Shown: one piece after another, positions 1-6,654 of the stretch
Numbering within the stretch: the first letter of the stretch is position 1
Layout: every line of letters begins with the position of its first letter
DNA from: Gammaproteobacteria bacterium
GTDB taxonomy: Bacteria > Pseudomonadota > Gammaproteobacteria > Pseudomonadales > Azotimanducaceae
DNA length: 6,866 nt
Assembly (NCBI GenBank): GCA_027295975.1
Contig: JAPUJX010000618.1
Location: forward strand, 1-6,866
Direction: 5' to 3'
The notes under the pieces: generated by a model
What the model saw: the letters and a program-made list of their open reading frames with translations, nothing else
Database searches by the model: none
What the model was told of the DNA's origin: nothing
Made by a program: the position numbers and the translations under genes

Positions 1-746
1 TGAATCGTGTTGGGATCTTCACCAACCAGAGCCTCATGTTTTCGAACCGCTCGCAGATCCGCTTCGAGGTCGATTATTACCCGGCATTCTGGGACGACGT
101 CAATAGTCGGGGTAACGGCATGTTCAAAACCGATGCGCGCTGGTTTACCCAGATCGCCTTCGGTATAGACTCGGCCAAGAAGTTCTCATGGAGCGGCACC
201 ATCGGTGCTGAGCAGGAGGAACTCAACGGCAACTGGACCTATAGTTCTGATTTCGGCATCACATATACCCCAACCGATCAGTTCTCCATCGACCTGGATC
301 TGCGCTTCAAAAAGCGGGACGGATGGCTGGTACATCGAACGGGTCCAGATTTTACAACGTACGAGGCCGACGACTTCCAGCCGCGACTTTCAGTCGATTA
401 TTTCATCACGGCGCGTCAGCAGCTTCGATTCACCATGCAATGGGCTGGTATAAAAGCTGAGGCCCAGGATTACTGGGCAGTACCAGCGACCGAAGGGGAA
501 CTCATTCCCCGCCTGCTCGATCCTGGCGAACCAAATGAAGACTTCACCCTCTCGCGGCTGACCGCGCAGTTCCGCTATCGATGGGAAATCGGGCCCTTAT
601 CGGATTTGTTTGTCGTTTATACACGCGGCAGCAATCTGGCAGACATCGATCTGGATGATAACTTTGGCACCCTGTTCAGCGACGCGCTGGAAGAGCCCAT
701 CGTCGACTTCCTAGTGGTAAAGCTGCGTTACCGGTTCGGCAGCTGA
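1..746 (+). CDS. DUF5916-like outer-membrane beta-barrel protein, C-terminal part (5' truncated)
   Basis: The reading frame is open to the left edge (first full codon at base 3, Asn-Arg-Val-Gly) and stops with TGA at 744-746, so about 247 C-terminal residues are visible; the first internal ATG at 36 is not the true start. The sequence alternates short hydrophobic/aromatic strands with polar turns (for example QIRFEVDYYPAFW, DFGITYTPTDQFSIDLDLRF, LTAQFRYRW) and ends in VVKLRYRFGS, as expected of an outer-membrane barrel. The stretch APLSDLFVVYTRGS-like (here GPLSDLFVVYTRGSN) near the end is the pattern I associate with the DUF5916 family, which usually carries an N-terminal CBM9-like domain ahead of the barrel; that part lies outside the window. 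Its function is not established; a role in surface binding or uptake is inference. A paralogue lies at the right edge on the other strand. Confidence 0.72.
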   Translation, partial: NRVGIFTNQSLMFSNRSQIRFEVDYYPAFWDDVNSRGNGMFKTDARWFTQIAFGIDSAKKFSWSGTIGAEQEELNGNWTYSSDFGITYTPTDQFSIDLDLRFKKRDGWLVHRTGPDFTTYEADDFQPRLSVDYFITARQQLRFTMQWAGIKAEAQDYWAVPATEGELIPRLLDPGEPNEDFTLSRLTAQFRYRWEIGPLSDLFVVYTRGSNLADIDLDDNFGTLFSDALEEPIVDFLVVKLRYRFGS

Positions 747-928
747 GCAGCGGAATCAGAGATACCATCGGTCTACGTTTATCTTTTCCACTGCGGAGAC
801 ATCGAAGGCGTATGACCGCTCATGTCCGTGAACTGCCTGGTGCGGTGCACAAACCCCTGTCCGCTATTGCTGAATCGAACTTCAAGAATAATTTCCGTGG
901 GATACGTCTATACCCCAGACACCCGGCC

Positions 929-956
929 TTGATACTGTGTATACATACAGTATCAT
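929..956 (+). promoter_or_regulatory. Candidate sigma70 promoter overlapping the LexA box
   Basis: TTGATA at 929-934 matches the -35 consensus at 5 of 6 bases and TATCAT at 951-956 matches the -10 consensus at 5 of 6, with a 16-bp spacer. The LexA box (933-952) fills the spacer and touches both hexamers, the usual geometry of a repressed SOS promoter. Transcription would be expected to start about 7 bases after the -10, near 963, which is practically on the A of the ATG at 962. The rest of the 747-932 gap shows no clear second promoter or terminator. Confidence 0.5.
933..952 (+). promoter_or_regulatory. LexA operator (SOS box) upstream of the SbcD-like nuclease
   Basis: The 20-mer TACTGTGTATACATACAGTA has the full CTGT-N8-ACAG core with TA flanks on both sides and an alternating purine/pyrimidine centre, very close to the E. 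coli LexA consensus (TACTGTATATATATACAGTA). The symmetry extends further: bases 930-938 (TGATACTGT) and 947-955 (ACAGTATCA) are perfect 9-bp inverted arms around an 8-bp centre. The box ends 9 bp before the ATG at 962 and lies across a -35/-10 pair, so bound LexA should block RNA polymerase. CTGT-N8-ACAG is the operator type of gamma- and betaproteobacterial LexA, not of alphaproteobacteria or Firmicutes. What is seen is the motif and its placement; repression by LexA is inferred. Confidence 0.85.
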
Positions 957-961
957 GCCCT

Positions 962-1942
962 ATGGCTATTCGTGTCGTCTTTTTCTCCGATTCCCACCTG
1001 GGGTTTGACTACCCCGTCCGGCCACGTTCGGACAGAGCGCGCCGCGGACCCGACTTCTTTGCCAACTTCCAGCGCGTGCTGGATCACGCACGCCACACCC
1101 GGGCAGACCTGGTGATCCACGGCGGCGACTTCTTTTTCAGCAGGAAGGTCGATTCGAGCATAGTCGATACAGCCTACACCTCGTTGCTCGAGTTCGCCCG
1201 GAGCGGCATCCCAATCGCCATCGTACCCGGCAATCACGAGGGAAGTGTGCTTCCCCCATCCCTGTTTCTGAATCACCCGGACATTCATGTATTCGACCGG
1301 CCGCGAACTTTCCGCTTCGACATCAAAAACGAACGCCTGGTCGTTTCCGGGTTCCCTTATCTGCGCAATGTGCGAGTTGGTTTCTCGACGGCGGTACGGG
1401 CGTGTGGCAATGACCAACAGCAAGCCGATTATCGCTTGCTGTGTTTCCACCACGCGGTGGAGGGCGCCGTCGTCGGGCCCGGGAATTTCACCTTCAGAGA
1501 GGCCGGCGACGTGATTGCCCGTGATGACCTGCCAACGGGGTTCGACGCCATTCTCTCCGGGCACATTCACCGGCATCAGGTACTTGCATACCCGACACCC
1601 GTCGTTTACTGCGGTTCCATCGAACGAACGTCGTTTGCAGAGAAAAATGAGGCGAAAGGTTTCTGCGAACTGACCCTGCATCGTGCCAGCCCCATCCCCC
1701 GCCTTGTTTTTCACGAACTGCCTGCTCGGCCGATGATCGATTTCGACGGACGAGGATACCGGCAAGCGGCAAAATTGCTGGATGATTTCGCAAGGCGATC
1801 GTCCCATTGGCAGATTGACGCAATCGTGCGCCTGCGCCTGAAGTCCTACCCCGAACGACGGCTGCGTAGAGAACTGGAACGGCTCGCGCCTGGAATCTTG
1901 AACATTTCCTGTCCTTATCCCAGATCGCGGGCCGCCGGTTGA
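962..1942 (+). CDS. SbcD/Mre11-like metallophosphoesterase (DNA repair nuclease)
   Basis: Predicted 326-residue calcineurin-like phosphoesterase of the SbcD/Mre11/YhaO group, cytoplasmic and two-metal (usually Mn) dependent. All ligand motifs are present in order: D10-S-H12, G55-D56, G90-N91-H92, H163 (CFHHAVEG), and G200-H201-I202-H203. After these comes YCGSIERTSFAEKNEAKGF (216-234), the glycine-serine segment typical of SbcD-like nucleases. Residue 93 is Glu where SbcD normally has Asp (GNHD). The protein is shorter than E. coli SbcD (about 400 residues) and no SbcC/Rad50-like ATPase gene is visible beside it. I chose ATG 962 because homology starts at once (MAIRVVFFSDSHLG); the frame is open back to an ATG at 812, but those 50 extra residues look unlike protein and would place the SOS box inside the gene. 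No Shine-Dalgarno precedes 962. Probable role: SOS-induced end or structure processing; exact substrate unknown. Confidence 0.85.
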   Translation: MAIRVVFFSDSHLGFDYPVRPRSDRARRGPDFFANFQRVLDHARHTRADLVIHGGDFFFSRKVDSSIVDTAYTSLLEFARSGIPIAIVPGNHEGSVLPPSLFLNHPDIHVFDRPRTFRFDIKNERLVVSGFPYLRNVRVGFSTAVRACGNDQQQADYRLLCFHHAVEGAVVGPGNFTFREAGDVIARDDLPTGFDAILSGHIHRHQVLAYPTPVVYCGSIERTSFAEKNEAKGFCELTLHRASPIPRLVFHELPARPMIDFDGRGYRQAAKLLDDFARRSSHWQIDAIVRLRLKSYPERRLRRELERLAPGILNISCPYPRSRAAG

Positions 1943-2000
1943 CTTGGCATGGCTACCCGTTCGGTGTTGAATACCTTTCCGGATAAAAGGCGGTCGCGCC

Positions 2001-3374
2001 ATGGCCCATTCCTACAGCGACGTAAGCTTCTGGCTTGATTCCATTGACGGCATTCGCGAACCGGATGTACCCGAACTGCCTGCGGAAACCGATACGGCGA
2101 TCATCGGCGCGGGACTGACAGGCATGTGGACGGCCTATTATCTGAAGCAAAAAGACCCCGGTCTCGATATCACCGTCTTTGAAGCCGAGATCGTCGGTTA
2201 TGGCGCCAGCGGACGCAACGGTGGCTGGTGCATGGGAGAAGCCTACGGGTTGAATACATACCTCGCGAACGCTTCGACCCGGGAAGCCGGTATGCGGCTG
2301 TATCGGGAGATGTTCAACACGGTCGACGAGGTAGGCAGGGTAAGCCAGGGCGAAGGTATAGACTGCCACTACGCCAAGGGCGGCCAGTTGACGGTGGCCC
2401 AGTTGCCGTTTCATGCCGAGCAGATCAAACAAGGGGTGGCGTACAAACACTCGTTGGGATTTACCGAAAACGAATACCGCTGGCTCGAGCCTGAGGAAGC
2501 AGGAGAACGAATAAGCACTGCTGGCAAACACGGAGCGGCGTTTGCCAGACACTGTGCCGCCATACAGCCTGCCCGGTTGGTGCGCGGACTGGCGGAGGTG
2601 TTACGCGCCAAAGGGGTGAAAATACTGGAACGTACCCCGGCAACCAAATTAGCCTCGCGCGTTGTCACCACGGCCCGTGGCAGTGTGCGGGCACGCCGCG
2701 TATTACGTGCAACGGAAGGTTATACCGCGTCGATTGCGGGTCTCAAACGCAACATCATGCCGTTGTATTCAATGGTAACCGCCACAGAACCCCTTCCGGA
2801 AGACGCGTGGGCCGAGATTGGCCTCGCCGAGCGGGAGGTTTTCGGCGACCCTCGACGACTGGTAATCTACGGACAACGCACTCTCGATAATCGCTTTGTG
2901 CTCGGTGGTCGAGCAAATTACTACTTCGGGTCCCGCCGCCGTCCGACCATTCCCCCCACGGACGCCAACGTTGAACGCGTCGCGAAAATCGCGCGCGACC
3001 TGTTCCCCGTGCTGAAGGATTTTCAGACTACCCACGGTTGGGGTGGATTGATGGGCGTCCCACGCCACTGGCGGCCGTGTGTAACCTACGACTCGACAAG
3101 CGGCATGGGTTGGGCTGGCGGTTATGTTGGTGAAGGCGTCGCCGCAACCAACCTTGCAGGCAGAATTCTCTCGGATCTCGTTCTCGACCGCGAAACCGAA
3201 CTCGTCCGACTGCCCTGGGTGAACGATGAAGCGCGTCGCTGGGAAATCGAACCGCTTCGCTGGATAGGTTCCCGGGGTGTGCGCTGGATTGGTTATCAGG
3301 CAGACGCGGAGGAGGCCCGGACGGAAAAGCCGTCGGTCTTCTGGGGTCCGGTATTCGACAAACTTTCCGGGTAA
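2001..3374 (+). CDS. FAD-dependent amine/amino-acid oxidoreductase (DAO family, DadA/PuuB-like)
   Basis: Predicted 457-residue flavoprotein. The N-terminal Rossmann fold shows G36-A-G38-L-T-G41 (IIGAGLTGMWTAYYL), the ribose-binding acid E61 at the end of the second strand (ITVFEAE), and the GASGRNGGW segment at 68-76, which is characteristic of the PuuB/DadA branch. The C-terminal FAD-binding element is GGYVGEGVAATNLAGRIL (373-390). Length and layout fit gamma-glutamylputrescine oxidase-like and related glycine/D-amino-acid oxidases. Family enzymes oxidise a primary or secondary amine carbon, giving imine or aldehyde plus ammonia or amine, with oxygen or a quinone as acceptor. The agmatinase gene begins 24 bp downstream, so a putrescine- or guanidino-linked amine is the most likely substrate, but this is inferred from context and could be wrong. 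An AAAAGG ribosome-binding site sits at 1985-1990, ten bases before the ATG. No signal peptide; cytoplasmic or membrane-associated. Confidence 0.88.
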   Translation: MAHSYSDVSFWLDSIDGIREPDVPELPAETDTAIIGAGLTGMWTAYYLKQKDPGLDITVFEAEIVGYGASGRNGGWCMGEAYGLNTYLANASTREAGMRLYREMFNTVDEVGRVSQGEGIDCHYAKGGQLTVAQLPFHAEQIKQGVAYKHSLGFTENEYRWLEPEEAGERISTAGKHGAAFARHCAAIQPARLVRGLAEVLRAKGVKILERTPATKLASRVVTTARGSVRARRVLRATEGYTASIAGLKRNIMPLYSMVTATEPLPEDAWAEIGLAEREVFGDPRRLVIYGQRTLDNRFVLGGRANYYFGSRRRPTIPPTDANVERVAKIARDLFPVLKDFQTTHGWGGLMGVPRHWRPCVTYDSTSGMGWAGGYVGEGVAATNLAGRILSDLVLDRETELVRLPWVNDEARRWEIEPLRWIGSRGVRWIGYQADAEEARTEKPSVFWGPVFDKLSG

Positions 3375-3388
3375 CTTCCAACAACGAC

Positions 3389-3393
3389 AGGAA
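3389..3393 (+). promoter_or_regulatory. Ribosome-binding site of agmatinase
   Basis: AGGAA lies five bases before the ATG at 3399, inside the 24-bp gap that follows the oxidase stop codon. It fixes the agmatinase start and shows that this gene is translated independently within the presumed two-gene transcript. Confidence 0.7.
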
Positions 3394-3398
3394 CCGTC

Positions 3399-4337
3399 AT
3401 GTCCGACAACGCCATTACCGCGGACGGTCTACAGGGCCAACCCAGAGAGATGACTTTCGCCGGGGTTTTGAGCTTTCTGAGGCGCAAATACACAAAGAAC
3501 CTCACGGGAGCGGAGGTAGCCGTCACCGGCCTGCCATTCGACAGCGCCACGAGCAATCGGCCCGGTGCGCGCATGGGGCCGGCGGCGATTCGAGCCGCGT
3601 CCGTGCAACTCGCAGAACTCAAGGCTTTTCCCTCCGGTCTGGATCTCTACCAGGAACTCGCCTTCATCGATTATGGTGACTGTTATCTCGACTATGGTTA
3701 TCCCGGGAACGTGGTTGACAAGATCATCGAGCACACCCGCACCATCCTCGCAGCGGACGTCATGGCCGTGAGCCTGGGGGGCGATCACTTCGTTACCTAC
3801 CCGCTGTTGCGCGCGCACGTGGAAAAACACGGGCCCCTATCGCTTCTGCACTTCGACGCACACTGTGATACCTGGCCCGACGACGGCAAACGTCTGGACC
3901 ATGGCAGCATGTTTACCCGGGCGGTTGCGGACGGTCTGGTAATACCCGAACAATCCGTTCAAGTCGGCTTGCGTACCCACAACGATGAGACCCTCGGCTT
4001 CCACATTCTCGATGCACCCTGGGTACACGAAACCGGTGTCGGTGCCACGGTGGATCGGATAGTCGAGATTCTCGCTCGGCAAAAAACCTATCTCACCTTC
4101 GACATCGACTGCCTCGACCCGGCTTTTGCGCCTGGTACCGGCACACCGGTAGCCGGGGGACTCACTTCCCACCAGGCGTTATCCATCATTCGTGGTCTGG
4201 GAAACGTCAACTTCGTGGGTATGGATCTCGTGGAAGTAGCCCCCGCTTACGATAACGCCGAAGTCACGGCAATCAACGGAGCGACCATCGTGCATGATTT
4301 CCTGTGTCTGGTTGCGCAACGTAAACGGAGTTCCTGA
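3399..4337 (+). CDS. speB: Agmatinase (ureohydrolase family)
   Basis: Predicted 312-residue binuclear-manganese ureohydrolase that hydrolyses agmatine to putrescine and urea in the cytoplasm. All six metal ligands are visible: H130 in GGDHF, D153/H155/D157 in HFDAHCDTW, and D235/D237 in TFDIDCLDPAFAPGTGTP. The first segment (TGLPFDSATSNRPGARMGPAAIR), the region DHGSMF (167-172) and GMDLVEVAPAYD (274-285) closely follow E. coli SpeB as I remember it (306 residues), so agmatinase is preferred over arginase. Guanidinobutyrase and guanidinopropionase share the same motifs and cannot be excluded by eye. The start is supported by an AGGAA Shine-Dalgarno at 3389-3393, five bases from the ATG. It follows the FAD oxidase after 24 bp, which indicates one transcript and a joint role in polyamine or guanidino-compound catabolism. 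No speA (arginine decarboxylase) is in the window. Confidence 0.92.
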   Translation: MSDNAITADGLQGQPREMTFAGVLSFLRRKYTKNLTGAEVAVTGLPFDSATSNRPGARMGPAAIRAASVQLAELKAFPSGLDLYQELAFIDYGDCYLDYGYPGNVVDKIIEHTRTILAADVMAVSLGGDHFVTYPLLRAHVEKHGPLSLLHFDAHCDTWPDDGKRLDHGSMFTRAVADGLVIPEQSVQVGLRTHNDETLGFHILDAPWVHETGVGATVDRIVEILARQKTYLTFDIDCLDPAFAPGTGTPVAGGLTSHQALSIIRGLGNVNFVGMDLVEVAPAYDNAEVTAINGATIVHDFLCLVAQRKRSS

Positions 4338-4409
4338 GACATATCCGGGAGACACTGACAAGACAACCGAACCCGTCAATAATAGGTGACTGGAGCACCG
4401 GGATTATTC

Positions 4410-4979
4410 ATGGACATCAGTGAGCCGCTCAAAGAACTGGGCGAGATAGACATCGAGGAATTGCGCGCCGCCATTCTCGGACTGGACGCCGAGTGCTGGC
4501 GCCAGAATCTTCACCGCCAACAGGAATACGAGGTGCACAAAAGCACCGAATCGGTGGTTCTGGTGTTCACGGACGGCGCCGGATGGCCCAACATAGAGGT
4601 CAGCAAGGAAGCGGGTTGGGACAAGCTCGCCGACGAGGCCCTACCCGTGATGCACCGGATCATCGCCGACCATTACCCGCCGGGGGGTACGATCATCCGT
4701 GCGATGGCGGCAAAGCTGCTCGCCGGTAACGTCATCCGTCCCCACAACGACAAACATCCGTCATTCCATCATGGCCACCGCATCCACGTGCCCATCACCA
4801 CAAATTCCCGGGTTCGGTTCATGATCGGCGGACGACCATACCGCCTGGAAGTGGGCAATGCGTATGAGCTCAACAATCAGAAAAACCACAGCGTAATGAA
4901 CAAAGGCAGCGAAGATCGGATTACGTTCATTTTTGACTATGTGCCATCGCATCACATCCATCGCGAAGCCAGCGGATAA
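4410..4979 (+). CDS. 2-oxoglutarate/Fe(II) hydroxylase, aspartyl/asparaginyl beta-hydroxylase family
   Basis: Predicted 189-residue single-domain dioxygenase with a double-stranded beta-helix. The iron triad is visible as H112-N-D114 (RPHNDKHPSF) and the distal H160 (NQKNHSVMN); R170 in EDRITFIFDY is the likely 2-oxoglutarate carboxylate anchor, and GHRIHVPI (122-129) is the conserved Arg-x-His strand of the Asp_Arg_Hydrox family. Members couple decarboxylation of 2-oxoglutarate to hydroxylation of very different substrates: aspartyl residues in proteins, lipid A (LpxO), or free amino acids such as proline. The substrate here cannot be read from sequence; there is no membrane anchor or signal peptide. 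I start it at ATG 4410, with a weak GGGA six bases before it; a GTG at 4386 would add eight residues. It follows agmatinase after 72 bp and its end overlaps the sulfatase, so it probably belongs to the same transcript. Confidence 0.87.
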   Translation: MDISEPLKELGEIDIEELRAAILGLDAECWRQNLHRQQEYEVHKSTESVVLVFTDGAGWPNIEVSKEAGWDKLADEALPVMHRIIADHYPPGGTIIRAMAAKLLAGNVIRPHNDKHPSFHHGHRIHVPITTNSRVRFMIGGRPYRLEVGNAYELNNQKNHSVMNKGSEDRITFIFDYVPSHHIHREASG

Positions 4980-6651
4980 GGCGCGGCCACCGAAAGGCGG
5001 AATTCCGGCACTGTTTTGCCTGGTCTGGGCAGGTGCCGCTCAGGCGGCACTCCCCCCGAACATTCTACTGCTGGTGGCCGAGGATCTGAGCCCACGCATT
5101 GGTAGTTTCGGCGACCCGGTCGCCAGAACCCCGAATATCGACGCGCTGGCACAATCCGGCATCCGCTTTACCAACGTATTCACCACCGCGGGGGTATGTG
5201 CACCAAGCCGTGCAGCTTTGATCACGGGACTGCACCAGATATCGTTCGGTGCGCAGCATATGCGCTCCCATGATTCCGTACTCGGCGAGTATTTCCCACA
5301 ACCTGCCGAAGAAGTGAAGGCATTTCCGGAGCTGCTGAGAAAAACCGGTTATTACACCTACACCGATACCAAGCTCGATTACCAGTTCAGCGGAGTGCCC
5401 GCGGGCTCAGGACCATTTACGATATGGGACGCGGAAGGTGAGTCTACCCATTGGCGCAACAGGCCCGATGGCCAGCCTTTCTTCGGGTTGATCAATTTCA
5501 TTCAGACCCATGAAAGCGGTGTCATGCGCACCACGGGCAATCCCCATAGTGAAAGCCATCGCAGTACCCGACAATGGCGCAGATTACGTGGGTTGATAGC
5601 ACCCGCTGTGACAGATCCCAACTCCGTACTACTGCCATCCTATTATCCGGACGTAGCGGAGGTACGCGCAGATCTGACACGTCACTATGACAATATTCAT
5701 GCGATGGATCAGCAGGTCGGCCGAATACTGAACGAACTGAAACAAGACGGCTTGATGGACAATACGGTGGTGATCTGGACGACGGATCACGGGGATGGGT
5801 TGCCACGAGCCAAACGTGAGTTGTACGACTCGGGGCTGAAGGTGCCTATGGTCGTACTTTTACCGGCGTCCGTTCAAGCATCGTTTTCAGGGAGATTCTC
5901 AACGCCAGGCACCATAAACCAGAAGCTGATCAGTTTTGTGGATCTGGCGCCTACCTTACTTTCGCTCGCGGGTGCGCCGGCCCAACAATATCATCACGGG
6001 ATTAATTTTCTCACTCAATCTCGCCGGTACGTGTATGCGTCCCGCGATCGGATCGACGAAGTACCTGATCGTCAACGCGCGGTGAGAAACCACCGCTACA
6101 AATATATTCACAGTTGGCACCCACAAACACCGGGCGGGCATGAGCTTGTTTACCGTGACAATCTCGACATGGTTCGCACGATGCGCGCGATGTACGAAAA
6201 CGGCGAACTCGATGCCATTCAATCCAGATGGTTCGAAGCACCGGGTCGAGAGCAACTTTACGATCTCCTGCACGACCCGGAGGAGGTGGTGAACCTTGCC
6301 GGCTCGCCCGATCATGCCGTTACAAAATCAGAACTGTCCGCAGAGCTGCATGCCTGGCTGGCAAGGGTTGGCGACATGAGCAACGTGCCGGAAAAAGAAA
6401 TGAGAAATGCGTTTCTCATCGAGGGAGAAATACCGACCACTCCTGCTCCCACTGCCAGGCAGATCAATGGGAGCATCGATCTCCGGGCATCGATGAACGC
6501 CTCTATCGGTTATCGGGTGGATGGCGGAATCTGGCAACTGTATACCGGGCCTATCACCAGACCGGCAGGCACTCTGCTGGAAAGCAAGGCGGTGAGATAC
6601 GGATACCGTGAAAGCGCAATATTATCGCTCTCGCTCGTTTCCGATGACTAA
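4939..6651 (+). CDS. Exported type I sulfatase with C-terminal chitobiase-like domain
   Basis: Predicted 570-residue formylglycine-dependent sulfatase. A basic n-region (KARPPK) and hydrophobic core (IPALFCLVWAGAAQA) give a Sec signal peptide with likely cleavage after Ala36 (AQA|ALPP), so it acts in the periplasm or outside. The catalytic cysteine to be converted to formylglycine is C87 in C-A-P-S-R, followed by AALITG. Probable metal ligands are E48/D49 in LLVAEDLSP and D283/H284 in TTDHGDG; THES (190-193) and GLKVP (299-303) fit further active-site strands. The overall look resembles the heparan N-sulfatase-like group of polysaccharide sulfatases, but the substrate is not determined. Residues about 509-567 (ASIGYRVDGGIWQLYTGPI) match the chitobiase/hexosaminidase C-terminal (CHB_HEX_C) fold. 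The ATG overlaps the hydroxylase by 41 bp and has no clear ribosome-binding site, suggesting coupling; TTG 4933 is a weaker alternative. A maturase must be encoded elsewhere. Confidence 0.92.
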   Translation: MCHRITSIAKPADKARPPKGGIPALFCLVWAGAAQAALPPNILLLVAEDLSPRIGSFGDPVARTPNIDALAQSGIRFTNVFTTAGVCAPSRAALITGLHQISFGAQHMRSHDSVLGEYFPQPAEEVKAFPELLRKTGYYTYTDTKLDYQFSGVPAGSGPFTIWDAEGESTHWRNRPDGQPFFGLINFIQTHESGVMRTTGNPHSESHRSTRQWRRLRGLIAPAVTDPNSVLLPSYYPDVAEVRADLTRHYDNIHAMDQQVGRILNELKQDGLMDNTVVIWTTDHGDGLPRAKRELYDSGLKVPMVVLLPASVQASFSGRFSTPGTINQKLISFVDLAPTLLSLAGAPAQQYHHGINFLTQSRRYVYASRDRIDEVPDRQRAVRNHRYKYIHSWHPQTPGGHELVYRDNLDMVRTMRAMYENGELDAIQSRWFEAPGREQLYDLLHDPEEVVNLAGSPDHAVTKSELSAELHAWLARVGDMSNVPEKEMRNAFLIEGEIPTTPAPTARQINGSIDLRASMNASIGYRVDGGIWQLYTGPITRPAGTLLESKAVRYGYRESAILSLSLVSDD

Positions 6652-6654
6652 ATG

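Noticed and set aside
758..788. Weak inverted repeat AGATA/TATCT followed by TTTT after the left-edge gene, considered as a terminator.
   Set aside because: The stem is five mostly A-T pairs with a long loop; not a credible intrinsic terminator.
812..961. In-frame N-terminal extension of the nuclease from ATG 812 (50 residues, with GAAGG three bases upstream).
   Set aside because: The extension has no recognisable motif, family homology begins right at residue 1 of the 962 start, and the LexA box and promoter would fall inside the coding region. The open frame is probably chance.
1944..1972. Possible promoter for the oxidase: TTGGCA at 1944-1949 and TTGAAT at 1967-1972 with a 17-bp spacer.
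   Set aside because: The -10 matches only 4 of 6 bases and such pairs arise often by chance; I cannot separate it from readthrough from the nuclease promoter.
1974..1990. Small hairpin CCTTT/AAAGG over a 7-base loop covering the oxidase ribosome-binding site.
   Set aside because: Only five base pairs, three of them A-U; too weak to claim as a regulatory structure or terminator.
953..2002. Long reverse-strand open frame (349 codons) opposite the nuclease gene.
   Set aside because: It mirrors a well-supported gene with all catalytic motifs on the + strand, shows no domain of its own, and is rich in composition typical of antisense shadows in GC-rich DNA.
4386..4409. GTG 4386 as the start of the hydroxylase.
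   Set aside because: No good ribosome-binding site at proper spacing before it, and the eight extra residues (MTGAPGLF) are not needed for the fold; ATG 4410 with GGGA six bases upstream is preferred, though the choice is not firm.
4933..4938. TTG 4933 as the sulfatase start.
   Set aside because: ATG 4939 is two codons downstream in the same frame, a stronger start codon, and neither has a clear Shine-Dalgarno; the signal peptide is intact from either.
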